Below are positions 8,525 through 16,550 of a DNA stretch of 33,821 bases, piece by piece. The stretch covers positions 1 through 33,821 of the forward strand of contig CALGJF010000004.1 in assembly GCA_937914945.1 (NCBI GenBank). Direction: 5' to 3'. The notes beneath the pieces were generated by a model. The model searched no databases. It worked only from the letters and a program-made list of their open reading frames with translations, and was not told where the DNA came from. The first letter of the stretch is position 1, and each line of letters starts with the position of its first letter. Made by a program: the position numbers and the translations under genes. This DNA comes from an uncultured Bacteroidales bacterium (lineage in GTDB: Bacteria; Bacteroidota; Bacteroidia; Bacteroidales; Bacteroidaceae).

Positions 8525-8950
8525 ATGACAACAATAAAGCAACTATCCATATTCATAGAGAACAAAAGCGGTACCCTGATAAAGGTGCTCGACCTCTTTA
8601 GTAAGGCTAAAATACAGATAATAGCATCCACCATAGCCGATACGCAGGACTATGGTATATACAGAGTACTCTGTTCGGCTCCTTGTGAGGCATATACCAT
8701 ACTTAAAGAGAACGGTATAAACGTGCAGCTTACCGATGTGCTGGCCATTGCCATAGAAGACGAGCCGGGAAAGGCTGCCATTGCCATTAATGCATTGTCC
8801 GAGTCTGAGGTAAACATCCTCTATATGTACTCGTTCCTGTGGAAAGGCAAGGGTGTGCTGGTGATGCGTACCGACAAGAGCGAGAAGGCTATGCATGTGA
8901 TAGCCGAAAAAGATATGAATCTATTGAGTGAAAACGATTTTAATAACTAA
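8525..8950 (+). CDS. Tandem ACT-domain protein
   Basis: A 141-residue protein made of two ACT repeats (about residues 4-70 and 72-135), the first beginning IKQLSIFIENKSGTL and the second DVLAIAIEDEPGKAA. ACT domains usually bind amino acids at their interface. No enzymatic or DNA-binding domain is attached. It lies between two paaK-like genes, 22 bp after the first and 5 bp before the second, so translation is probably coupled to the latter. I infer that it senses an aromatic amino acid and adjusts the ligases or IorAB. No direct sign of the ligand is visible. Confidence 0.88.
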   Translation: MTTIKQLSIFIENKSGTLIKVLDLFSKAKIQIIASTIADTQDYGIYRVLCSAPCEAYTILKENGINVQLTDVLAIAIEDEPGKAAIAINALSESEVNILYMYSFLWKGKGVLVMRTDKSEKAMHVIAEKDMNLLSENDFNN

Positions 8951-8955
8951 CTGCT

Positions 8956-10275
8956 ATGATTTTTAATCCCGAAATGGAATGTATGTCCCGCGAGCAGATG
9001 CGGGCATTGCAGACAGAGCGTCTTATAGCCACCGTAAAGCGTTGCTACGAGAATGTTCCTTTTTACAAGAAAAAGATGGATCAAAAGGGTATCCGCCCCG
9101 AAGATATAAAATCCATTGATGATATAACGAAACTGCCCTTTACCACCAAGCACGATTTGCGCGACGAGTATCCCTTTGGGTTGAACGCAGTGCCCATGAG
9201 CGAGATAAAGCGTATTCATGCGTCATCGGGTACAACGGGAAAGCCCGTGGTAGGTACATATACGCAGAACGACCTTGACAATTGGGCCGAGTGTGTGGCG
9301 CGCGTGCTTGCTGTGGGCGATATCGGCCCCGGTGATGTGGTGCAGGTATCATACGGCTACGGTCTGTTTACCGGTGGTTTGGGTGCGCACGATGGTGCAG
9401 CCAAGCTTGGTGCAGTGCAGTTGCCCACCTCGTCGGGTAATTCCGAGAAACAGGTGATGCTTATGCAGGATTTTGGTACCACGGCACTCTGCTGCACCCC
9501 CTCGTATGCTCTTCATCTGGCCGAGGTTATGGAAAAATGCGGTATCAAGAAAGAGGATCTGAAATTGCGTGTGGGTTTCTTCGGAGCCGAGCCATGGACT
9601 TGGGGTATACGTCGCGAACTGGAAAGCAAATTCGGCATTAAGGCAATAGATATATATGGCCTTACCGAGATGTCGGGCCCCGGTGTGGGTGGTGAGTGCC
9701 AATATCAAGATGGTACACATGTGTGGGAGGATATGTTCTACCCCGAGATTATAAATCCCGATACTCTGGAGCCTGTGGCTCCCGGTGAGCGAGGTGAGCT
9801 TGTATTTACCTCGCTTTGCAAGGAAGCTATGCCCATTTTGCGCTATCGCACCCGCGACCTCACAAACCTAATATACGAAAAGTGCCGTTGCGGCCGCACC
9901 AGTGTGCGCATTGGCAAGATTCTCGGCCGTAGCGACGATATGCTCATTATTCGTGGTGTCAACGTGTTCCCCAGCCAGATAGAGGCCATACTCACCGAGT
10001 TTCCCGCTTTCACACCGCAGTATTTCATTACGGTGGACAGAAAACACAACGAGGATACATTTGACCTTGATGTGGAGTTGCGCCCCGACCTCTTCTCGCC
10101 CAACCCCGCACGGCAGATGCCTTTCATCAAGTATCTGTATGACCGCTTGGTATCGGTTACCGGTATTAAACCCAATATTCACATTCAGCCCCCCGGAACC
10201 ATTGAGCGCTCCATGGGCAAGGCGAAACACGTACTTGATAAACGCGATTTCTCGGATTGGGAAAAAGGGAAATAA
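8956..10275 (+). CDS. paaK: Phenylacetate-CoA ligase (second copy)
   Basis: A 439-residue PaaK-type ligase with phosphate loop ASSGTTGKP (89-97), DIYGLTEMSGPG (the canonical Tyr is kept), YRTRDLT, CRCGR and GRSDDMLIIRGVNVFP, plus the C-terminal AMP-binding lid. Compared with the copy at 7171 it has the more canonical phenylacetate-CoA ligase motifs. It starts 5 bp after the ACT gene and is the last gene of the iorAB operon, since a strong bidirectional hairpin follows directly. It probably interconverts phenylacetate or indoleacetate and the CoA thioester made by IorAB. The direction and physiological substrate are inferred. Confidence 0.92.
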   Translation: MIFNPEMECMSREQMRALQTERLIATVKRCYENVPFYKKKMDQKGIRPEDIKSIDDITKLPFTTKHDLRDEYPFGLNAVPMSEIKRIHASSGTTGKPVVGTYTQNDLDNWAECVARVLAVGDIGPGDVVQVSYGYGLFTGGLGAHDGAAKLGAVQLPTSSGNSEKQVMLMQDFGTTALCCTPSYALHLAEVMEKCGIKKEDLKLRVGFFGAEPWTWGIRRELESKFGIKAIDIYGLTEMSGPGVGGECQYQDGTHVWEDMFYPEIINPDTLEPVAPGERGELVFTSLCKEAMPILRYRTRDLTNLIYEKCRCGRTSVRIGKILGRSDDMLIIRGVNVFPSQIEAILTEFPAFTPQYFITVDRKHNEDTFDLDVELRPDLFSPNPARQMPFIKYLYDRLVSVTGIKPNIHIQPPGTIERSMGKAKHVLDKRDFSDWEKGK

Positions 10276-10282
10276 TAGATAT

Positions 10283-10326
10283 GAAATAGAAAAGGTTGCT
10301 GAAAATCCAGCAACCTTTTCTATTTC
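10283..10326. terminator. Bidirectional terminator between paaK and mlaF
   Basis: A perfect 19-bp stem (10283-10301 with 10308-10326) and a 6-base loop AAAATC. The A-rich/T-rich outer arms suit termination of both the rightward paaK transcript and the leftward mlaEF transcript. The mlaF stop codon (10320-10322 on the minus strand) lies inside the right arm, so the hairpin includes coding bases. Confidence 0.9.
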
Positions 10327-11072
10327 TCGCTTGCCACGCGCCGCAGAATCTCGCTCGAGAAGAGAAAATCGTTTAGCTGTTTGTTGTCGGTGTGAAGAAT
10401 CTCATCCTTGTTGCCCTCCCACGATATCTCGCCACCGGCAAGGAATATTATGTGGTCGCCTATGTTCATCACCGAGTTCATGTCGTGTGTATTTACAATG
10501 GTGGTAATGTCATACTCCTTGGTGATACCGTGTATAAGCTCGTCGATAATGAGCGATGTCTTGGGGTCGAGGCCCGAATTGGGCTCGTCGCAGAAGAGGT
10601 AGCGCGGCTCCAAGGCTATTGCTCGGGCAATGGCTGCACGTTTCTGCATACCGCCCGATAGTTCCTCGGGGCTTTTGTCTTGTGCATCCAGCAGGTTCAC
10701 GCGCTCCAAGCAGAAACGGGCGCGTTTTAGTCGCTCGTTGTATGTTTTTGTGGAGAACATATCCAAGGGGAACATCACATTCTCGAGTACGCTCATGGAG
10801 TCGAACAGCGCGGCGCTTTGGAACAGCATGCCCATTTCACGGCGTAGCAGCTGGCGCTCTTTCTTGTTGAATGTAAGAGCGTTGCGCCCGTCATACAGCA
10901 CTTGGCCCTTTTCGGGATATAACAGCCCCACAATGCATTTGAGGAGTACTGTTTTTCCTGCTCCACTCTGGCCAATGATGAGGCTTGTACGCCCCTCCTC
11001 GAAGGTGGCGCTTATATCGTTGAGCACCGTCTGAGTGCCAAACTGCTTGCTTATGTTCTTTATCTCTATCAT
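10320..11072 (-). CDS. mlaF: ABC transporter ATP-binding protein, MlaF type
   Basis: A 250-residue ATPase of the MCE/Mla phospholipid transport system, which moves lipids between the inner and outer membrane. It has Walker A GQSGAGKT (34-41), the signature LSGGMQKRAAIARA and Walker B LFCDEPNSGLDP. The GGMQKR form and the wording around Walker B are typical of the MlaF/Ttg2A group. The start at 11072 (MIEIKNISKQFG) overlaps the mlaE stop by four bases (ATGA), which signals translational coupling. A longer in-frame start lies inside mlaE and is unlikely. The C-terminus is embedded in the shared terminator. No MlaD/MCE gene is nearby. Confidence 0.92.
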   Translation of the reverse strand: MIEIKNISKQFGTQTVLNDISATFEEGRTSLIIGQSGAGKTVLLKCIVGLLYPEKGQVLYDGRNALTFNKKERQLLRREMGMLFQSAALFDSMSVLENVMFPLDMFSTKTYNERLKRARFCLERVNLLDAQDKSPEELSGGMQKRAAIARAIALEPRYLFCDEPNSGLDPKTSLIIDELIHGITKEYDITTIVNTHDMNSVMNIGDHIIFLAGGEISWEGNKDEILHTDNKQLNDFLFSSEILRRVASEK

Positions 11073-11818
11073 TGCATCAGTAGTTGAGTTAATACAATGT
11101 CGGCAAACAGAATGAGTGCGCTGCAACTAACAACAGAATCGGTGCTGGCCTTGCCCACTTCAATGGAACCCCCCTCTACCGTGTAGCCATAGAACGATGC
11201 CACCGATGTTATTATGTAGGCAAAAAATATCGCTTTTATGATGCTGCACCATATATACCACTGCTGGAACTCGTATTGCAAGCCGCAAGTGAGGTCGTCG
11301 GGTGTCATTATGCCTGTGAAAAATCCAATAGCATATGCACCTACAATACCGGCTACTATGCTGAAAATAACCAAAATGGGTATCATGGCTATAAGTGCGG
11401 CAATCTTGGGCATTATGAGGAAATTTGCGGAGTTCACTCCCATTATCTCCAAAGCGTCAATCTGCTGTGTAACGCGCATGGTGCCAATCTCCGATGTTAT
11501 ATTGGAGCCTACCTTGCCGGCGAGGATAAGGCACATGATGGACGATGAAAATTCAAGCAACATAATCTCTCGTGTGGCATATCCTACAACAAATTTAGGC
11601 ATCCACGCATTCTCAATGTTCAGCTTCATCTGAATACATATAACTGCGCCAATGAAGAACGAAATGAGCAGTACAATGGGGATTGAATCTATGCCCAGCT
11701 GAAATATCTCACGCATGGTCTGGCGCATGAATATCCTGCCGCTTTCGGGGCGGGCAAATACGCGGCGCATGAGCAAGAGATAGCGCCCGAATGTCTTTAT
11801 GGATTTTGCGATAAACAT
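11069..11818 (-). CDS. mlaE: ABC transporter permease, MlaE type
   Basis: A 249-residue inner-membrane permease with about five or six hydrophobic segments (for example 46-64 and 141-168) and the hallmark MlaE sequence EIGTMRVTQQIDALEIMG (about 110-127). It partners MlaF, encoded immediately downstream with a 4-bp overlap. I chose ATG 11818 (MFIAKSIKTFGRY). The in-frame TTG at 11842 falls within a TATCTTTG promoter-like element on the minus strand and cannot be the start of the translated region if that promoter is used. The substrate-binding MCE protein expected for a full Mla complex is not in the window. Confidence 0.92.
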   Translation of the reverse strand: MFIAKSIKTFGRYLLLMRRVFARPESGRIFMRQTMREIFQLGIDSIPIVLLISFFIGAVICIQMKLNIENAWMPKFVVGYATREIMLLEFSSSIMCLILAGKVGSNITSEIGTMRVTQQIDALEIMGVNSANFLIMPKIAALIAMIPILVIFSIVAGIVGAYAIGFFTGIMTPDDLTCGLQYEFQQWYIWCSIIKAIFFAYIITSVASFYGYTVEGGSIEVGKASTDSVVSCSALILFADIVLTQLLMQ

Positions 11819-11839
11819 CCTTGTTCTGTTTTCAGGGGG

Positions 11840-11847
11840 CAAAGATA
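11840..11847 (-). promoter_or_regulatory. Candidate -7 element for mlaEF
   Basis: On the minus strand this reads TATCTTTG, a full match to TAnnTTTG, ending 22 bases before the mlaE ATG. The nearest upstream TTG is only 14 bases away, so the -33 element is not confirmed. Confidence 0.45.
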
Positions 11848-11995
11848 CTACTTTTATCTGTCAATAACGCTTGTTGCCCGCTGTTTTATGCTTTTTTGGC
11901 TTTGAATATGGTATTATTAAACAAATAAATAATATAAAAAGAGGGGTGGGGCGGTGTAAAACCGCCGGCCCTTGTTCAAAACTTGTGCGCAAATG

Positions 11996-12026
11996 TTGGG
12001 TGTAAACTAAAATTGCATTATCTTCG
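11996..12026 (+). promoter_or_regulatory. Promoter for lptB
   Basis: TTG at 11996-11998 and TATCTTCG at 12019-12026 are separated by 20 bases, close to the Bacteroidota consensus with one mismatch in the -7 box. It is placed about 28 bases before the lptB ATG. In the same intergenic region a GGCGGT-GTAAA-ACCGCC hairpin lies at 11950-11966, upstream of this promoter. Confidence 0.5.
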
Positions 12027-12053
12027 CCACATAAATAAAAATCCATAAAAAGT

Positions 12054-12845
12054 ATGGTTGCATTTGCTGAAAACGATAATATCGCCTCTACCCCCGAGCG
12101 TATGGTGTTGCGTACCGAGAACCTTGTGAAGCGTTATGGTAAGCGCACCGTGGTGAACAATGTATCCTTTGATGTGAAACAGGGGGAGATTGTGGGGCTG
12201 TTGGGGCCTAACGGTGCAGGTAAAACCACGTCGTTCTACATGACTACGGGCCTGGTGGTGCCCAATGATGGCAAAATCTTCTTGAACGATACCGAGATTA
12301 CCGATTTTCCCGTGTATAAACGCGCCCGCATAGGTGTGGGTTACTTGGCACAGGAGGCAAGTGTATTCCGTAAGATGACGGTAGAGGATAATATTGCGTC
12401 GGTGCTTGAACTCACAAACAAGCCCAAGGAGTATCAGAAAGAGAAACTCGAAAGTCTTATCGAGGAGTTCCGTCTTCAAAAAGTGCGCAAGAATCTTGGC
12501 GACCGCCTTTCTGGTGGCGAGCGTCGCCGCACCGAGATTGCCCGTTGCTTGGCCATCGACCCTAAATTCATAATGCTCGACGAGCCGTTTGCAGGTGTGG
12601 ATCCCATTGCCGTGGAGGATATTCAGTATATAGTGTGGAAATTAAAAGATAAAAATATTGGTATTCTTATTACCGACCACAATGTGCAGGAGACCTTGAG
12701 CATCACCGACCGTGCCTATCTGCTTTTTGAGGGAAGAATTCTCTTTGAGGGTACTCCTGAGGTGCTTGCCGAGAATCCTGTGGTGCGCGAGAAGTATCTG
12801 GGCCGCGACTTTGTGCTCCGCAAGCGCGAATTCCAAATAGATTGA
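12054..12845 (+). CDS. lptB: LPS export ABC transporter ATP-binding protein LptB
   Basis: A 263-residue ATPase that powers the LptB2FGC complex extracting lipopolysaccharide from the inner membrane. It shows Walker A GPNGAGKT (51-58), the LptB-type signature LSGGERRRTEIARCLA and Walker B FIMLDEPFAGVDPIAVEDIQ. The N-terminal 16 residues precede the first beta strand and are extra: the ATG at 12102 (MVLRTENLVKRYGKR) would give a 247-residue protein closer to the usual length. The 12054 start is kept because the promoter lies just upstream. It stands alone between the divergent mlaEF operon and tig. The partner LptFG genes are not in the window. Confidence 0.94.
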   Translation: MVAFAENDNIASTPERMVLRTENLVKRYGKRTVVNNVSFDVKQGEIVGLLGPNGAGKTTSFYMTTGLVVPNDGKIFLNDTEITDFPVYKRARIGVGYLAQEASVFRKMTVEDNIASVLELTNKPKEYQKEKLESLIEEFRLQKVRKNLGDRLSGGERRRTEIARCLAIDPKFIMLDEPFAGVDPIAVEDIQYIVWKLKDKNIGILITDHNVQETLSITDRAYLLFEGRILFEGTPEVLAENPVVREKYLGRDFVLRKREFQID

Positions 12846-12871
12846 TTCTAAATAGTATCATAATAATGGTG

Positions 12872-12901
12872 AGGTTGCAAATTGTTGAAATTGCAACCTC
12901 G
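12872..12901 (+). terminator. Terminator after lptB
   Basis: A 10-bp perfect stem (GAGGTTGCAA at 12872-12881 with TTGCAACCTC at 12892-12901) and a 10-base loop, followed by the T-rich stretch GCTTTCTGTTTTG. It lies 26 bp after the lptB stop. Confidence 0.75.
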
Positions 12902-12988
12902 CTTTCTGTTTTGTTCCCTAATTTCGCCCGCCGTTTAGTTGTATGTACTCTTTTTTTTGAGTTAAAAATGAGCAAAAAGGGCATTTTT

Positions 12989-13020
12989 TTTGATAATCTC
13001 CCCAATAAGTTGTAATTTTG
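12989..13020 (+). promoter_or_regulatory. Promoter for tig-clpP-clpX
   Basis: TTTG at 12989-12992 and TAATTTTG at 13013-13020 are separated by exactly 20 bases, a full match to the Bacteroidota sigma consensus. Transcription should begin near 13027, which rules out the in-frame TTG at 13031 and supports the ATG at 13064. Confidence 0.75.
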
Positions 13021-13063
13021 CAGGCCTAAATTGGGTTTAGTATATTATTATAAAATTAAATAT

Positions 13064-14413
13064 ATGGAATTTACATTTAAGAACACAGACGCTACAAGCG
13101 CAATTTTGTCAGTGAAAATTCAGGAGGCCGACTATGCTTCTTTGGTTGAGAAACAGCTGAAAACAATCCGCCAGAAGGCTAATATCCCCGGTTTCCGTCC
13201 CGGAATGGTTCCTATGGGCCTTGTGAAAAAGCAGTATGGTACTGCTGTTAAGGCCGAGGAGATTAACAAACTCTTGCAGACAAAAATCTTTGAATATATC
13301 AAAGAGAACAAGGTGGATATGCTTGGCGAGCCCCTTCCCATCGAAGAGCAGCAGGCTTCTATCGATATGGTAAACGATAAGGATTTTACCTTTGAGTTCG
13401 AGATAGCTCTTGCTCCCAAATTCGATGCAACACTCACAGCCGGCGATGAGCTCGCGTATTACAAGATTCAGCCCACCGACGAGATGATTGATTCACAGGT
13501 ACAGGCCTATGCACAGCGTTGCGGCGAGTACAAGCAGGTAGAGAGCTACGAGGATAAAGATATGCTCAAGGGTTCTCTTGTTGAGGCTGCCGAGGAGGGT
13601 ATCAGCGTAAAGGATGCTGTAATGATGCCTACATATATGAAGAACGACGAGCAGAAGGCTCTCTTTGCCGGTGCAAAAGTGGGCGATGTAATAACATTCA
13701 ATCCCACCACAGCGTTCGATGGCAGCGAGGCTGAGCTTGCTTCTCTCTTGAAGATTGAGAAGAGCGAGGTTGCGGCTCATGCAGGTGAGTTTACTTTCAC
13801 TATTTCAGAGATTACACGCTTTGTGGCAAGCGAGTTGAACCAAAATGTGTTTGATGCCGCATTTGGCAAGGATACCGTTAAGAGCGAGGAGGAGTTCCGC
13901 ACAAAAATCGGTGAGCAGATTTCGGAGCGTTTTGCTGTTGACAGCGACTACAAACTCTTGCTCGATACCCGCAGCTACCTCATGGAGCGCATTGGTAAGA
14001 TGGAGTTCCCCGAGGCTCTCTTGCGTCGCATCATGGAGATGAACAAGGCCGAGGGTGCCGAGAGCATCAGCGAGGAGGATTTCCAGAAGAGCATCACAGA
14101 GCTCTCATGGCACCTTATCAAAGAGCAGCTTGCCAAGAAGTTCGAGGTTAAAATAGATGATAACGATGTTCTCTCTGTTGCAAAGGCCGCCACACGCGAC
14201 CAATTCATGCAGTATGGCATGGGCAATGTTCCCGAGGATCTATTGGAGAACTATGCAAGCGGCATGCTCAAGCAGGAAAAAACTCGCGAGGCTCTTATCA
14301 ACCGCGCTGTAGACATCAAGCTCATTGAGGCTATCAAGGGTGTGGTAACATTGAAAGAGGAGCAGATTTCTGTTGAGGACTTCAACAAAAAGCTCGCCGA
14401 AAACGATAAATAA
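13064..14413 (+). CDS. tig: Trigger factor
   Basis: A 449-residue ribosome-bound chaperone. The N-terminal ribosome-binding domain carries GFRPGMVP (43-50), equivalent to the classical GFRKGKVP signature that docks at L23. The middle part (about 150-245) occupies the place of the FKBP-like isomerase domain but shows no clear FKBP active-site residues, so isomerase activity is doubtful. A long helical C-terminal chaperone domain follows. The start at 13064 is fixed by the promoter and by family similarity (MEFTFKNTDAT). clpP follows after 26 bp, giving the classic tig-clpP-clpX folding and proteolysis operon. Confidence 0.93.
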   Translation: MEFTFKNTDATSAILSVKIQEADYASLVEKQLKTIRQKANIPGFRPGMVPMGLVKKQYGTAVKAEEINKLLQTKIFEYIKENKVDMLGEPLPIEEQQASIDMVNDKDFTFEFEIALAPKFDATLTAGDELAYYKIQPTDEMIDSQVQAYAQRCGEYKQVESYEDKDMLKGSLVEAAEEGISVKDAVMMPTYMKNDEQKALFAGAKVGDVITFNPTTAFDGSEAELASLLKIEKSEVAAHAGEFTFTISEITRFVASELNQNVFDAAFGKDTVKSEEEFRTKIGEQISERFAVDSDYKLLLDTRSYLMERIGKMEFPEALLRRIMEMNKAEGAESISEEDFQKSITELSWHLIKEQLAKKFEVKIDDNDVLSVAKAATRDQFMQYGMGNVPEDLLENYASGMLKQEKTREALINRAVDIKLIEAIKGVVTLKEEQISVEDFNKKLAENDK

Positions 14414-14439
14414 TTAAAGAATCAATTTAACTGTGTATT

Positions 14440-15108
14440 ATGAAGGATGATTTTAGAAAATATGCTACCAAGCATTTGGGAATGAGCAGCATGGTGCTCG
14501 ACGATGTGCTGAAAGTGCAGTCGCAGTATCTTAACCCCTACATCTTGGAGGAGCGTCAGTTGAACGTTACCCAGATGGATGTGTTCTCTCGTCTGATGAT
14601 GGATAGAATCATCTTTTTAGGAACACAGATAGACGATTATACGGCAAATACCTTGCAGGCGCAGCTTCTTTATCTTGATTCTGTCGATAACAGCAAGGAT
14701 ATATCTATCTACATAAACTCCCCCGGTGGCTCGGTGTATGCGGGCTTGGGTATTTACGACACAATGCAGTTCATAGGCAGCGATGTGGCTACCATCTGCA
14801 CAGGTATGGCGGCAAGCATGGCAGCGGTCTTGCTCGTGTCGGGAACAGAGGGTAAACGCTCTGCTCTCACCCATAGTCGCGTAATGATTCACCAGCCTCT
14901 TGGTGGTGTTCAGGGCCAGGCCAGCGATATTGAGATTACAGCCCGCGAAATTCAGAAACTGAAAAACGAGCTTTATACAATTATCGCCGACCACAGCCAC
15001 CAGCCCTTTGATAAGGTGTGGGCCGACAGCGACCGCGATTATTGGATGACATCGGAGGAAGCGAAGGCTTATGGTATGATAGATAACGTGCTTTCACGCA
15101 AGAAGTAA
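14440..15108 (+). CDS. clpP: ATP-dependent Clp protease proteolytic subunit
   Basis: A 222-residue serine protease that forms the tetradecameric Clp barrel. The catalytic triad is visible as S126 (GMAASMAA), H151 (MIHQPLGG) and D200 (SDRDYWM). The INSPGGSVYAG oxyanion segment is at 92-102. The N-terminal about 30 residues before PYILEERQ are longer than in E. coli, possibly a propeptide or axial-loop extension. clpX follows after 3 bp, so the unfoldase and protease are made together. Confidence 0.97.
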   Translation: MKDDFRKYATKHLGMSSMVLDDVLKVQSQYLNPYILEERQLNVTQMDVFSRLMMDRIIFLGTQIDDYTANTLQAQLLYLDSVDNSKDISIYINSPGGSVYAGLGIYDTMQFIGSDVATICTGMAASMAAVLLVSGTEGKRSALTHSRVMIHQPLGGVQGQASDIEITAREIQKLKNELYTIIADHSHQPFDKVWADSDRDYWMTSEEAKAYGMIDNVLSRKK

Positions 15109-15111
15109 GAG

Positions 15112-16335
15112 ATGGCTGAAAAGAACAAGAAACGCTGTAGCTTTTGTGGCAGAACAGAGGATCAGGTGGCGTTGCTCATGACCGGAATGACCGGTTACAT
15201 ATGCAACGACTGCGTTGAGCAGGCGCATAATATCCTGCGCGAGGAGTCTCTTCTGCCCAAAAGTGATTTTGAGATGACTGAACTGCCCAAGCCCAAGGAG
15301 ATAAAGGCGTTCCTTGATGAATATGTCATTGGGCAGGATGCTGCAAAATGCGCCTTGGCTGTATCTGTTTATAACCATTACAAGCGTCTGATGCAGCGCG
15401 ACAGTGGCGACGATGTAGAGATAGAAAAGAGCAATATAGTGATGGTGGGTAGCACAGGAACAGGTAAAACACTCCTTGCCCGTACCATTGCCCGCTTGCT
15501 CAAAGTGCCTTTTACCATCGTGGATGCCACGGTGCTCACCGAGGCTGGTTATGTGGGCGAGGATATTGAAAGTATTCTCACACGCTTGTTGCAGGTTGCC
15601 GATTATAAAGTAGAAGAGGCTGAACGTGGTATTGTGTTTATCGATGAGATAGATAAAATAGCACGTAAGAGCGACAACCCCTCAATTACCCGCGATGTTA
15701 GTGGCGAGGGCGTACAACAGGGCCTTCTGAAATTGCTCGAAGGCTCGGTGGTTAATGTGCCTCCACAGGGTGGTCGCAAGCACCCCGACCAAAAGATGAT
15801 TCCCGTGAATACCAAGCATATATTGTTTATTTGCGGTGGGGCGTTTGACGGCATTGAAAAGAAGATAGCGCAGAGATTGAATACCCATATCGTGGGATAT
15901 AACTCGGTGCAGAATAACTTCAAGATAGACAAGGGCGATATGATGCAGTATGTAACACCCCAGGATTTGCGCTCTTTTGGTCTGATTCCCGAGATTGTGG
16001 GCCGCTTGCCCATTCTCACATCCTTGCGCCCGCTCGACCGTGGCGCGTTGCGCAATATTCTTACCGAGCCGAAGAACTCAATAATAAAGCAGTACGTGCG
16101 GCTCATGGAGATGGATAGCGTAGAGCTCACATTTGACGACGATGCACTCGATTATATTGTGGATATGGCCATTGAGTACAAGTTGGGTGCTCGTGGCTTG
16201 CGCTCGATAGTCGAAGCTATAATGCAGGACAAGATGTTCGAAATTCCTTCAAGTGGAGAAACAACATGTGTCATAACCAAGGCTTACGCCGAAACGCAAA
16301 TGGCGAAAAGCGGTGCTCTTAAAGCAATGGCATAA
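15112..16335 (+). CDS. clpX: ATP-dependent Clp protease ATP-binding subunit ClpX
   Basis: A 407-residue AAA+ unfoldase that feeds substrates to ClpP. An N-terminal C4 zinc domain has C9, C12, C31 and C34. Walker A is at 113-120 (GSTGTGKT), the Walker B acidic pair at D178/E179 (VFIDEIDKI), and the pore loop is EAGYVGEDIES. The ClpP-docking tripeptide, IGF in E. coli, is read here as VGY at 261-263 (THIVGYN). The C-terminal small domain ends with LGARGLRSIVEAIM. It lies directly after clpP and is closed by a strong hairpin starting at the first base after its stop codon. Confidence 0.97.
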   Translation: MAEKNKKRCSFCGRTEDQVALLMTGMTGYICNDCVEQAHNILREESLLPKSDFEMTELPKPKEIKAFLDEYVIGQDAAKCALAVSVYNHYKRLMQRDSGDDVEIEKSNIVMVGSTGTGKTLLARTIARLLKVPFTIVDATVLTEAGYVGEDIESILTRLLQVADYKVEEAERGIVFIDEIDKIARKSDNPSITRDVSGEGVQQGLLKLLEGSVVNVPPQGGRKHPDQKMIPVNTKHILFICGGAFDGIEKKIAQRLNTHIVGYNSVQNNFKIDKGDMMQYVTPQDLRSFGLIPEIVGRLPILTSLRPLDRGALRNILTEPKNSIIKQYVRLMEMDSVELTFDDDALDYIVDMAIEYKLGARGLRSIVEAIMQDKMFEIPSSGETTCVITKAYAETQMAKSGALKAMA

Positions 16336-16381
16336 ATTTACAAAATACCCTCTCGGCACGCCGAGAGGGTATTTTGTAAAT
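16336..16381 (+). terminator. Long symmetrical terminator after clpX
   Basis: A perfect 21-bp stem (16336-16356 with 16361-16381) around a CACG loop. The outer arms are A/T-rich and the core is CCCTCTCGG/CCGAGAGGG. It begins at the base after the clpX TAA. Confidence 0.9.
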
Positions 16382-16494
16382 AGTTTTATTGGCAGAGCCC
16401 TTGTTTGATTTTCGGGGTAAAAATCAAAAATCTGCCATGACAAATATTGGTGCAATCATATATTTTATATATTTGAAAAAATATATTGGAAAAA

Positions 16495-16527
16495 TTTGGC
16501 GGTTTTATAGAGATATTTATAACTTTG
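16495..16527 (+). promoter_or_regulatory. Promoter for the recQ-guaB operon
   Basis: TTTG at 16495-16498 and TAACTTTG at 16520-16527, with 21 bases between, match the Bacteroidota consensus in full. The region is AT-rich, and the recQ ATG is 23 bases after the -7 box. Confidence 0.72.
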
Positions 16528-16550
16528 TTTGCAAATAGGCATATTGTAAA

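Noticed and set aside
11950..11966. Hairpin GGCGGT-GTAAA-ACCGCC in the mlaE-lptB divergent region
   Set aside because: The stem is only 6 bp, it lies upstream of the lptB promoter, and neither strand has a gene ending there, so neither a terminator nor a riboswitch can be supported.
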